A stretch of 15,428 nt of DNA from Cylindrotheca closterium (Eukaryota > Bacillariophyta > Bacillariophyceae > Bacillariales > Bacillariaceae), in contig CAKOGP040001865.1 of NCBI GenBank assembly GCA_933822405.4, forward strand, positions 1-15,428. Reading direction: 5' to 3'. This document shows positions 6,885-15,428 of this stretch, piece after piece. Numbering within the stretch: position 1 is the stretch's first letter; every line of letters begins with the position of its first letter. The notes under the pieces were generated by a model, which made no database searches, was not told the DNA's origin, and worked only from the letters and a program-made list of their open reading frames with translations. A program made the position numbers and the translations under genes.

Positions 6885-8151
6885 ATGCACCCATATGCGC
6901 TTCTCCTGTCATATAATGTTTTTTCAACAACCACCACCACCTCGACAACAACACTCCTTGCATTTTCAGTATTCTTCTTCGCTATTGTTGTCGCCTATTT
7001 TAACAACAGTACGATGATGAGTACTAGGTACCATGCATGGTACGGTATGATACTCAGAGGGCGCGACGTACAGTACAGTAAAGTACGTGTACCTATTGAG
7101 GGTTTGGGATCATTTGTGATACCGGTAGTAGATATTGTTATATTCCCTAAATGCGGTACAGTAACAGTACCGGTATACTGAGCGTTTGCGCCGAGCGAAG
7201 CAGCACGTACACCCCGAGACACCAACAATTATGACAACATCCAAGGGGAGTATACCAACTATAAGGCTATTGAATGGTTCCGAGGACTTTCTGAATGCGA
7301 GCAAGTGAACTATGGCAACTACTACAACATGAACGGCCAGAATGGCAATGGTAGCAAACAAAAGCAACAACAGCAGCAAACATATAGCCAAATATACAAC
7401 GAGTTGTACGCGGGCCTCATGTGCAATGCCGATGGGACTGGAATTGAAGTTGGCATCTTCATGGATGAGGAATGTTCTGTTTGGAATCCATCCAAATCTT
7501 TCATGAGCATCTTGGTTGAAGGTACACTGCCATACTTTTACTAAACCAAAACGAAGAACCTTGTCCTGTTTCTTTTCACAAAGCAGGTTGGCTGTGGCGA
7601 GACAGAGTACACGGTCCCCTACGGCAACGAAGGGTACGACAACGGGGGAAATTACAGCAGCTACGAATATGATAAGTCTGGTTATTTGAAGGCGAAAGAC
7701 GGCTGCCAATTCCTCTTTGAAGGAAGTATTCACAATATTGGAGGAACATGTGCAAATACAGCCACCGACGACGACGGTAACTCTGCATCGCAGGATGTCA
7801 TCACACAGGATGGTAAATATACATATTTCAGTTCTTCTGGATGGTCCACATATCAATAATCAAGTGGACGATGGAGAGACGCATACAACTAGTACTCAGT
7901 CCAAGAAAGACAATATATACACGTACAACACAAGAACGACATCCTTGCTTGACGACTCTAACTTGACTGTCGAAGATTTATTCCTCATCATTTTTGGTAT
8001 CATTTTTGGTATCATTCTGGCAATTGTTATGCTATATTTTATCCGCAAGAGATACTTGAGTCAACAACACGGCAGGAAAGAGCCACTCATGAGCCTTGGA
8101 CAAGACATGTCATCAAAAAAGAGCAGCATGCTACAGATTTTTTGGAGTTGA
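6885..8151 (+). CDS. Probable spliced gene for a secreted/surface single-pass membrane protein
   Basis: Built from pieces. Exon 1 (ATG 6885, or 6846) encodes a hydrophobic leader (TTLLAFSVFFFAIVVAYFNN). After an intron of ~183-195 nt, frame 3 continues from 7201/7204 with Cys-containing sequence (EWFRGLSECEQ, YAGLMCNADGTGIEVGIFMD, EEC), then GCGETEYTVPYGN, DGC and GGTC. An intron at 7813-7864 (GT...AAG, 52 nt) joins TQD to VDDGETHTTS; its phases fit exactly. The last exon has a membrane helix (LFLIIFGIIFGIILAIVML), a stop-transfer RKR and a short tail ending at TGA 8149-8151. The result is a type I surface protein with a Cys-rich ectodomain. Between them, TAA 7542-7544 interrupts the frame: either a 69-72-nt intron (7515 to 7583/7586) or a nonsense mutation. 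The layout reminds me of diatom secreted proteins I cannot name; function unknown. Confidence 0.5.
7009..7203 (+). other. Probable first intron of the surface-protein gene, GTAC-palindrome rich
   Basis: Donor candidates are GT at 7009 (GTACGA) and 7021 (GTACTA); acceptor candidates are AG ending at 7200 or 7203. All four leave phase 1 on both sides. The interval contains the in-frame TGA 7179-7181, which splicing would remove. Inside are a perfect 16-bp palindrome (7028-7043), stems 7066-7071/7083-7088 and 7154-7159/7167-7172, two TACCGGTA and three GTACAGTA words. Confidence 0.4.
7813..7864 (+). other. 52-nt intron of the surface-protein gene
   Basis: The donor GTAAAT follows exon sequence ending ...CAGGATG; the acceptor is ATCAAG before TGGACGATGG. 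The splice leaves phase 1 on the left and two bases on the right, giving a Val codon and joining the Cys-rich ectodomain to the exon carrying the membrane helix. Without it the frame ends at TAA 7857-7859. Confidence 0.6.
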
Positions 8152-8279
8152 TACAAATCTGTCCATATCGCATCTGCTCGATAGTAGTGCAATGTTAGTC
8201 TAGCAGTGGAAATAGCCAGCACGAAGATACACGCTATGTGACAGTGGAAACAAATCCAATAGACCACGCGTCACGCCTT

Positions 8280-10786
8280 CTAGATTTCCCTCTTAACCTT
8301 GATTGTCTTCTGGCTCTTGTGGATGTGCTCTTGTACCCGTAACACAAGATCACTCTTCTTTCCCGACAACTTTTCCCCAATTGAGCGCAGGTATTTCTTC
8401 AGTTCGGGTAACTTGCATGAGTCTAGTGCGCCTTCTTCATATAATTCCACCCAATTTATACCAGAATCATCCTCGACCATTTTCCGCTTTCGTCCTGCTA
8501 CCTTAGGCTTTTCAGCATCATCTGGCAATAGTATCTTAAACCGTTCAATTTGCGTTCCGGCCGCTTTCAATACGTCCTCATCAGGTACTTCGGTATCGAA
8601 TTCAGTCCTTGCTTCAAAGAAAGGATCTTCCATTGCTATAGCCTCAATGTAATCGAAAAATTTCTGCAATGCAGCGTTCTCTAGATCTTCACCAAGTTGT
8701 ATATCCTCGTCGACAGTTCGTTTCTCAATCACATCCATCGCCGCTTGCACGAGTTCTTCCGAGGCAACATAGCCAGTATGAGTATTTTCCATCAGATTAA
8801 TGCTCGTGGAAAGAGAGGAAGTGAGATCAGGAGCTGCACCCCCGTCTTCCAAATTGGCACCATTTCTAGCCAACCCCTCTGCCATCGTCGACTGAAGGCG
8901 GAGCTCCTTCATAGCTTCATCCAACTCTGGCTCCCTAATATCGTCTTCAAAGGGCAACGGAACTACCATAAGTCCAGGTGGGAGTCGTTGAGTACCTTCC
9001 TCTTTATCCAGCAGCTCATGCAGTGGACGAATGACTACGAGTTTGGACGTCCAGCCCACACGAAAGAGCACTTCTCCGATTGCAACGACATTCTTGCGGA
9101 TCATAGCAGCACGTAGATTGATGAATGCATTTCGATTATCTTGCTGCGCCTCTCGATCGTTGCCATCAACTTGGGGATAAACAAGATAAGCAGAATCTAT
9201 GGCGTGGTAAAATGGAATCAAATGTGATGGACGAAAGCCAAGGAGAACCAGGTTGGAGCTATCCAATTTTCCACTGGCTGCATTCTTCAGTTCTTTCATT
9301 TCCGACTGAGACATAGGAACCAATTCTCCAGCAAAGTCAGCAAAAGTTCGAATACGATGTAACCCAGGTTGCATTGTTTCTGAGGTTGTTCTATCAAAAG
9401 TATTGCCTCGCTTGACTGTTGCGAGAACCTCACCATGGTCGTCAATCAGGTTAGTGACCTTGATTGTCTCTCTGTATGACGGTATGACAAGCATGAGGTT
9501 ATACCAATCACAACAAAAGCCCGTCCCAATGAAGCCATAATTTTAGTGACGTACAGTTTTGTTTGCAAATCTATTTGGACGGTGCTTGGTTTCTTTGCCA
9601 ATTGCACAAATTTGAACCAATCGATCATAATCGCAGTGTCCTTGTCCTTGTCCTCGTCGTCTTGAGCGTCTTTCTCATCAAGGATCCGTTTCCTCCAATC
9701 AGGCAAGCGCATCGGGCCGTAATAGGCTCGTCGCGGTTTCTTGTAATCATGACGAAGTTCCTCTAAGGCTTCCTCGAACTCTTCCATTGTTGACATGGGA
9801 CTTGCAAAAGGTGCAGAGGAAACGATATCTTGGTAGAATAGTGAGTGGTCAAACGATGGATCGTTGTAGCCCCTTGGACTATCTCCGTCACTAACGTCCT
9901 CCATTTCACTGTTCCCACCAGTGGCCATGGGCCACACTATAATCTTGACATTTTGTTCTTTGGCTTCGTCAGCGATTGTTTTCATCTGCTGCAAGGCTCC
10001 AGGATATGGGTTATCATGCGACGTAAAGATCCAAATTGACTTGGAATCAACGACTGGGTTACTGTTGGAGAATGCGTCCTTGACACACTTGGCCTTCTTG
10101 AACATGTCCTGGCAAACCTCCAATGCAGTTTGCAGGGGTGCCATAATGTCGCCCGAATTTTCCTGAGATTCCTGTTGGAATTCTTCTTGCACATTGCGTT
10201 CCTTTTCCAAACACTGATTCAAATCGAGAACGTGTGATATTCCGGGCGGAATTAATGGCATCAATATATGAACTCCTTGATTTTGTTTTCCATCATCGTC
10301 GTCACAGTCCTCTTCTTCCATTGCAGTTTTCGACGATGTCTGTCGCTTGGTATTGAATAGAACAATCCCGATTCCATTGCGTTTTCCCGTCCGTTGTGAA
10401 ACCGTGGTGCGAACAGTATCCTGCAAGAGGGCTTTGGCAACTTGCAACCCATTGTCCATTGCAGACTTATCGTTACCGGCGCCAAAGGTTCGAAACATAT
10501 CAACACGACAGTCTAGAAGCATGAGAACGTGCTGAGCACCCTGGTCTAGAGGACCTTCGGTGCCATCTTGTCCCTGAGATTGGTAATCATCGTTTGCCCA
10601 ATCCGGCTAGGATGGAATTCGTTAAGGGGGAGCGGATTTATAGTGGCAATTGCAAGGATCGATTGATTGAGAGAGATGAATTGATTCCAGTGATCAAATT
10701 GATCAATTGCAAGCCATGCATGCAACCAAGCCCGGGCTTACCTCCTCTCCAAAGAGATCAGCTCCAAAAAGGCTTTCGTCGTCCAT
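8280..10786 (-). CDS. XRCC6: Ku70 homologue (DNA end-binding, non-homologous end joining), three exons
   Basis: Ku70 pairs with Ku80 as a ring on broken DNA ends in the nucleus. Exons: 10742-10786 (MDDESLFGADLFGEE), 9555-10606, 8280-9471. The phases fit (0, then 2) and give 763 codons including the stop, so 762 aa. Residues ~40-290 form the von Willebrand A-type domain, starting HVLMLLDCRVDMF where human Ku70 has a similar strand ending in D-x-S-x-x-M-F, and including SIWIFTSHDNPYPG and SLFYQDIVS. Residues ~310-640 match the Ku core (RRAYYGPMRLPDW, LVLLGFRPSHLIPFYH, LPPGLMVVPLPFEDDIREPE). Residues ~715-753 are a SAP DNA-binding motif (LDSCKLPELKKYLRSIGEKL), which is typical of Ku70 and not Ku80. 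It is longer than the ~600 aa of animal Ku70, partly through an acidic loop near residue 110 and acidic inserts before the core. The ATG at 10522 alone would cut into the first strand of the A domain, so the upstream exon is preferred. Confidence 0.93.
9472..9554 (-). other. Ku70 intron 2, 83 nt
   Basis: Read on the minus strand, the donor is AAACT|GTACGT and the acceptor CATACAG|AGAGAC, with a CACTAAAAT branch-like word shortly after the donor. Splicing joins QTK-L-ETIKV in frame (phase 2), matching the position of human Ku70 Y-R-E-T-N-E-P-V. Without splicing, the two Ku70 halves lie in different frames. Confidence 0.85.
10607..10741 (-). other. Ku70 intron 1, 135 nt
   Basis: On the minus strand the donor is GAGGAG|GTAAGC and the acceptor CATCCTAG|CCGGAT, phase 0. 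Just before the acceptor-side exon the frame is closed by that same TAG, so no ATG could lie in a longer contiguous exon. The intron contains GATT-type low-complexity sequence. Confidence 0.8.
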
Positions 10787-11280
10787 TGATATTATAATAA
10801 TTATGCCACGATAGGAAGAACTGGTTCCAGGTACAGGACAAGGTACTCTGTCCTCGTATACTGTGTATTAAGTTTCATCATCCAAGAAAACAGATCGACT
10901 TTTCGGGAAGAAACAGTCCGTACGTGCCGGCGTCCGTTTTCGGGAAAACCCGTTTTCGAAGCCGGATTTCCCGAAAACGGGTGGGGCAAAACGGACTCGC
11001 CTAAAATACGTTGTCGCTTCGACGACTGACTCACTCGGCTTGGGCGCAGAAAACGAAAGATATGTCATAATCTGCAGAGTGGCCCGTCTTCTTTTCCCAG
11101 GCAGCTTTGCTTATTACTTTGTGGGTAAACTGAGATGTACGGTGGGGTTTGGTGTTCTACAACCCGATGCCGAATTTGGTCGTTTTATTTCCGACTCCGT
11201 CGACCAACTCCAATGTTCGACTCAGTCGACTAAATATTTGTTCAGCGCCCGCACAAAACATATCATATATAATGTCATCC
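10787..11280. promoter_or_regulatory. Shared intergenic region between divergent Ku70 and ADP-ribosylglycohydrolase genes
   Basis: 494 bp separate the two start codons, so both promoters must lie here. It holds a 14-bp perfect inverted repeat (10934-10947/10967-10980), a GGACA/TGTCC stem near 10837-10854, a TGACTCA word near 11026 and a Sal-type GTCGAC cluster near 11200-11230. A CATATATAATG word at 11264-11274 is too near the ATG for a TATA box unless the transcript has almost no leader. Open frames inside show no coding motifs. Confidence 0.5.
10934..10980. repeat. 14-bp perfect inverted repeat in the bidirectional promoter
   Basis: CCGTTTTCGGGAAA (10934-10947) and TTTCCCGAAAACGG (10967-10980) are exact reverse complements with a 19-bp spacer. 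The spacer itself starts with a further CCCGTTTTCG that can pair with the right arm (CGAAAACGGG, 10972-10981), and GTCCGTTTT/AAAACGGAC adds an outer pair. TTTCCCG-type cores resemble E2F half sites, which is only a resemblance. Confidence 0.8.
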
Positions 11281-12514
11281 ATGCAGGATCATGTGCAAGG
11301 ATCCCTCTGGGGAAGCTGATTGCTGATGCCCTTGCTGGTACTATACGCCAGGAACGATTGAACGAGACTTTGGACCAGACGGTATCCAAACTTACCACGC
11401 TCCTAAGCATCCTCACCCCGATGCCTTTGCTTGGAGTATGACGTACTCTGGTAACATCGATATCTATCACGGAGTTCAGAAGTATGTCCAAGACAGCAAA
11501 CCTCCGCCAGAGGAGAATCCGCATTATCATTAGGGTTTGCAAGGAGGAGATGTTACACTACAAATGCAGTGGGCAAGGGTTTTGTTAAAGTGTTTGGGAA
11601 AGGATGGCTCTGAAAACCATGATTGGGCACAATCCTTTGTTGACTTTATCCAAACGCCGTCACCCGCGCTGAACAATGATATATATCGCGATGTCTTCAT
11701 TCGACGATATTTTGAACGTCTTTCAGAAGGACTGCCACTGGCGGAGTGCCCAGTTCCTCAAAAAGAGTGTTGGAGTGTTGGGAGTATGGGCGGTGTTATT
11801 CCTGGATTGATGACAGCATTGTCTTTTGCCAATAGCCCTGAAATATCCATGGAGGACATGGTGGCACGCTCGATTGAAATCCACAGGAAAACGCACAACA
11901 GTGAAAACGTTTCAGAGGCAGTCACAATCTTGGCACCCTTGGTTGTCAAGTTGTGTCGGATGCCGAAACGAGAACAAAAGTCTGAATACAGCGGTGATCC
12001 TTCCGAGTCCAGCTTAGTCCCAGAAGCCATCGATCCTCGTCGCATGCTGATTCTGGATGCGGCCAAGTCATTCCCACTGCCTGCCGTCACAGGGGCATCC
12101 TTACTGCGACGATACAACAAGGCCCGTGGTCCCGGTAATATTCCCAACGACGAAATGTATAAGTTGCATACGAAACGGCGAGAAGGAGTGGTATTCGATC
12201 CTTCCTTGTACATGGATGTCCCCGACTCTAACGTGATTGGACGCAAAGGATTCTTAGGAACCGTCTGCTACACGGAGCATGGAGTGCCTGCCATTTTGTA
12301 CTTGGCGTACAAGTATTTTGAAGATCCCGCCAAGGCGCTGAAAATCAATGCTAATTTACTAGGAGATTCCACTAGTCGCGGATCATTGCTAGGGTGTGTG
12401 TTGGGAGCAGCGCATGGCACAGAATGGTGTCAAGAACTGATCAGTGGCCTACGACAGAAGGACGAGTTTCGACACGATATTGAACGGTTCTCGGAGGAAG
12501 TTGTATCGAAATGA
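11281..12514 (+). pseudogene. ADP-ribosylglycohydrolase-like gene with N-terminal lesions
   Basis: This family removes ADP-ribose from proteins or hydrolyses related molecules. The reading starts at ATG 11281 (MQDHVQGSLWGS), moves to frame 3 at about 11316 (LIADALA; one base missing from an expected AGC-CTG), then to frame 2 at 11336 (WYYTPGTIERDFG). The second shift fits a 13-base deletion removing the four residues usually written M-P-V-H before WYY. From there the frame reads HPHPDAFAWSMTYSGNIDIY to PHYH, then TAG (11531-11533) where the family has Gln (HYHQGL). After it 326 codons are uninterrupted: LQGGDVTLQMQWARVLL, WSVGSMGGVIPGLMTA, and near the end LLGDSTSRGSLLGCVLGAAHG. Adding back 14 bases gives exactly 416 codons, a normal family length. 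The usual G-D-N-T is G-D-V-T. A shorter protein could start at ATG 11564 but would lack the N-terminal part of the fold. No intron explains the shifts. Sequence error remains possible. Confidence 0.75.
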
Positions 12515-14159
12515 AGTATTCCGTGTCTGTGGTATAGGATTGAATGAATCAATCAATCAACTCGTCCATCCATCATGGATCATGGTCTCGCAAACATTCA
12601 TGATTTCGCACTGTCAGCAAGATCCGCTGTTATTGCAGCAACAACTCGATGAAACTTGAAGGTTGATTGGCATTGCGATGCACAATGACAAATATTCGAG
12701 ACGCAACATCAACAAAAAATGGCTCATTACGAATGTACATATTCCTTGAAGTATAAGGTGAATATCACCATTTGTTTGACCCCTCATCGTGATTCTTTCC
12801 TCGACAAAGAGTATGAAAACAGATGGACGGCGCACATGAGCAGGATGAAGTAATAATAGTAGGTACGACAATTAGAGAAGTCGACGAACAGAACAAGATA
12901 GTACTGTACAGTAAGCATACAAAAGAAAATGCAAAGCCAAACGAGTGGGATGCAGCAGGACTGATACTAATGGTTGTCAACATTACAAGGCAGAGGTATA
13001 CGAGCACCGAAGAGGGAAAACTGCAAATTTTAAGACGCTCTGCAACATCATCAAAGACAAACGACTTCATAAAATCACCAAGGCTCCTATAACAATGCAC
13101 AGAAAACAAGAGCAACAACGAAGTAGCAAGTGGAAAGAGAGGAATATAATGACGGCGGAGCTGCGCACAAATCGCATTCAACAAACACAACTGAAGATAT
13201 CAAAAACACTACAAGAAATCAATGACAAAGAGCCTCCATTAAATCCAGCCGACGTGAGGAGGAGTCTTCCACATAGGACAGGCAGCAACAACAACAAGAA
13301 AGGCATCAGAAAGCGCCATTGTACACGAACATGCAACAAATGAGTTCTGGAAGAGGCATATACGTTGAAGAAGGACGGTATTGCACGAGCTCATGAAAGA
13401 GATGGGATCCGAGGGCTTGGAGAGATAATATATGAGAGTAGCAAGTTGTAGGACCGCATCAAAAGGGGAGCCGAAGACACTGCCGCTGCCCGTACGGAGG
13501 GCGGATCATCTTGTAGATCTCTGTGGCGTACAGTATCTTGTCGTGGATTGTCTGTTGAGCTTGTTTCTAATCAACATCAGAGAGGGAAAATGATCAATGA
13601 AGGAGACACAGTGTTAGCCTCTTTTTATCAAAAGGTCTTGCACCGCGACGAAACAATGGAAAAATGGTTGACTCACCGTACTTGTACTGCTGCTGTCGTT
13701 ACTCCATGATGGTTGCTCTGGCCAGCAGCCAACAATATGTCCAGTTTAGCGAGCTTGTGTAAGGAGCTGGTGGGCCGCCATAGAGTTGTAACACTAGCCA
13801 AGTCCAAGAAGAAACCCCTTCGCCCATATACCTACTAGTAGTGTACTATAGCCTTTATCAATTTACTACTGTTACTTCCTCTTCATGATTAATAATAGCA
13901 ACAAGTTAAGAAAAAGACAGGATGTGTAGATTGCCAGTCAGAAGTAGTGGATAAAACAGTATTAAAATATTAAATCGATACTATCTCGACTTAACGGTCC
14001 TTGGTGTCATGTTTGATGGTTGACGAGAACCTTTTTATTCTTTTTATGATATACTAATCCGATGGCAGATGGCTCTATCTTAATGCATGAATATGCCTGC
14101 TTGTTCATGCTTACCATATTGTCGCTGGAAACCACAAAAAGGGGAAACAAAACACGCAT
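12515..14159. other. Convergent intergenic region with a possible decayed coding segment
   Basis: No intact gene is supported. From 12915 to 13709 one plus frame (frame 3) has only two stops (TGA 13341-13343, TAG 13449-13451) in about 264 codons, which hints at decayed coding sequence; the translation is Lys/Arg/Gln-rich at first and matches nothing I know. An ATG-started 89-codon frame at 12823-13092 overlaps it in another frame. It also contains a TACTGTACAGTA palindrome (12902-12913), GTACAGTA at 13528-13535 and a CTACTAGTAG palindrome (13832-13841). From 13710 to 14159 I see nothing else. Confidence 0.4.
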
Positions 14160-14997
14160 CTATATACTCTTTTTCATCACAAGGCTGTCCACTTGAACTT
14201 CCTCGAATTCGCCCGTCGCAGGATCTGCACGCAGGGCATCATCATTCTCGATACCAAAGGCAACCGTATAGCCGAGTTTGCCTTCGTAAAGGCTACGAGC
14301 CGCAGCATTTTCAGATTCGACAATGAGCCAAATGTCGGAAAATCCCCAGCTTTTTGCTAGATCTTCCACTTCGTCGCATAAATACTTGGCAATTCCACGA
14401 CCTCTTGCACTCGATGCGACGGCAAGATTGGCAACCAGGGCAATCGCCTGGGTATCTTCGGGAAGTAGTTCATCTGCAATCCTTTGAATAGAAGCTTTTT
14501 TGTATTCTCTGCGAAGTTGAGGAGACAAGGCTGCAACCGCATTCTTGGCTATACTCTCGGCTCGTTCGGATTCCATGACAGTTTCTCCCACCAAGAGCGT
14601 GGACTTGAGAGTGACCACAGCGAGCATGTCTTTTGTCTCGGCATCCAACACGCTTAGAATCTGCCCATCCAGAGTCCTGACCCCCATCTGCTCCCCGTAC
14701 TTTTCTTGTAGATCGGCACTCTGTTCAATGACCAGACTTCTTTTAGCAGTATCCGAAATCATGTCTCCGCTGACATCGTGGTGCATAGAACCCAACCAAA
14801 AGTTGTCCACGAGAAAGGCCCCCACCATGTTGATGTATCTTTCATTTTGACTCGATACCAGATCCACTGTTTCTGCATCAAACTTGTTGCTGGTAGCTTC
14901 CTCTTTTTTCGGCACCTCTTCGGCAAAAAACATTGGAAGTTGAGTTGTCTTGGAATCTACCGGTAGCAGTGTCGTGGTTCCTCTCCCTGCCTTCTTC

Positions 14998-15053
<56 letters not shown>

Positions 15054-15113
15054 GGGAATGAAAGCTAAACATCCTTGAAGGAGTGTTAGTGAAAACAGTA
15101 TTGTAAACTTCAT
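14160..15113 (-). CDS. GNAT-family N-acetyltransferase, probably plastid-targeted
   Basis: 317 aa from ATG 15113 to TAG at 14160-14162; a TTG six codons upstream is not a likely start. Residues 1-17 (MKFTILFSLTLLQGCLA) are a signal peptide followed by Phe-Ile-Pro. A cleavage site with Phe at +1 is the diatom ASAFAP-type plastid signature. Then come 18 Asn and a basic, Thr-rich stretch that would act as transit peptide. The acetyltransferase domain occupies about residues 85-305; motif A is VANLAVASSARGRGIAKYL (R/Q-x-x-G-x-G/A acetyl-CoA loop), and the following helix and strand are DIWLIVESENAAARSLYEGK with LGY, typical of GNAT motif B. It would transfer acetyl from acetyl-CoA to an amine, possibly protein N-termini or lysines in the plastid; the substrate cannot be told. 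It is convergent with the glycohydrolase-like gene. Confidence 0.85.
15000..15053 (-). repeat. Perfect (AAC)18 repeat encoding 18 Asn
   Basis: Eighteen uninterrupted GTT units on the plus strand (AAC on the coding strand) lie immediately after the predicted signal cleavage site of the acetyltransferase. The lack of interruptions points to recent expansion or slippage. Confidence 0.95.
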
Positions 15114-15428
15114 GGTGGTTGGTTTTGACAAGAAGAAGGTAGAATGAAGAATGAAGGAGGTAAGCTTGAGAGCAATATGGTATAATGGCTGACGACGATG
15201 ATGTGTTCTACTTTCTGTCGGATGATGATTTTGTGTGTTGGAAATAATGCGTCAGTGGCGTTGTTGCGAAGTCGTGTTAGTCGTATTCTTGTTACTCTAT
15301 GATATATATTCAATATATTATATGTCATAATTACGGTCATATTCTTTGTACAGCTCCCATTCCATGGCGCATTGTGGCGTTGTTCTATGGATTGTGACGT
15401 TGAAAGTATTTCATACCTGGTGCTCGCA
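15114..15428. other. Upstream region of the acetyltransferase gene
   Basis: No gene is supported up to the window edge. An AT-rich block at 15302-15325 (ATATATATTCAATATATTATATG) lies ~190 bp ahead of the ATG and could hold a core promoter. GTGGCGTTGTT occurs twice (15255-15265 and 15374-15384), with a weaker third form near 15396. Confidence 0.4.

Noticed and set aside
7110..7856. 248-codon minus-strand frame as a gene
   Set aside because: It is antisense to the exons of the surface-protein gene, whose splice phases and leader/membrane layout are more convincing.
9446..9555. Apparent frameshift between two Ku70 halves (TA-rich spot near 9500 where Y-N-L-M seems to follow a different frame)
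   Set aside because: An 83-nt intron at 9472-9554 with good splice sites joins the halves in the correct phase, and the aligned human sequence shows that the Y-N-L region lies earlier, in exon 2, so no mutation is needed.
12765..13190. 141-codon minus-strand hydrophobic frame as a membrane protein
   Set aside because: It is antisense to A-rich sequence, which makes Phe/Leu/Ser/Cys codons by composition; there is no distinct helices-and-loops pattern or start context.

Overview
The window looks like nuclear DNA of a diatom, probably a pennate one. The pointers are short spliceosomal introns (52 to about 195 nt), PT-rich surface-protein repeats, homopolymeric Asn/Gln/Ser tracts, a 223-aa protein of a type I associate with diatoms, and an acetyltransferase whose N-terminus reads as a signal peptide ending in a Cys-Leu-Ala / Phe-Ile-Pro junction, the diatom-type bipartite plastid-targeting layout. 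No species can be named from sequence alone.

Layout: (1) 3-386, the C-terminal end of a Pro/Thr-rich protein whose start lies outside the window. (2) 1168-2463, an unrecognised 431-aa low-complexity protein with a short ordered core and a C-terminal coiled coil. (3) 2464-4508, a long non-coding stretch with microsatellites and two diverged copies of a ~200-bp repeat. (4) 4509-5180, the 223-aa diatom-type protein. (5) 5554-6363, two head-to-tail copies of a 405-bp unit, 403/405 identical by eye and packed with perfect hairpins. This is the strongest unexplained structure here. (6) 6885-8151, a probable spliced gene for a secreted or surface single-pass protein, with an intron or in-frame stop still to be settled. 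(7) 8280-10786 (minus), a Ku70 homologue that I rebuilt as three exons with consistent phases (762 aa: von Willebrand A, Ku core, SAP). (8) 11281-12514, an ADP-ribosylglycohydrolase-like gene divergent from Ku70 and carrying three N-terminal lesions, so probably a recent pseudogene. (9) 12515-14159, a convergent intergenic region holding a 264-codon frame with only two stops. (10) 14160-15113 (minus), a probably plastid-targeted GNAT acetyltransferase with an 18-Asn tract.

The most interesting arrangement besides the hairpin units is the head-to-head pair of a non-homologous end-joining protein (Ku70) and an ADP-ribose-removing enzyme, sharing about 490 bp that contains a 14-bp perfect inverted repeat. 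The 8-mers GTACAGTA and TACCGGTA recur in the non-coding parts far more often than chance predicts. All gene calls rest on reading translations and on remembered family features; no searches were run.
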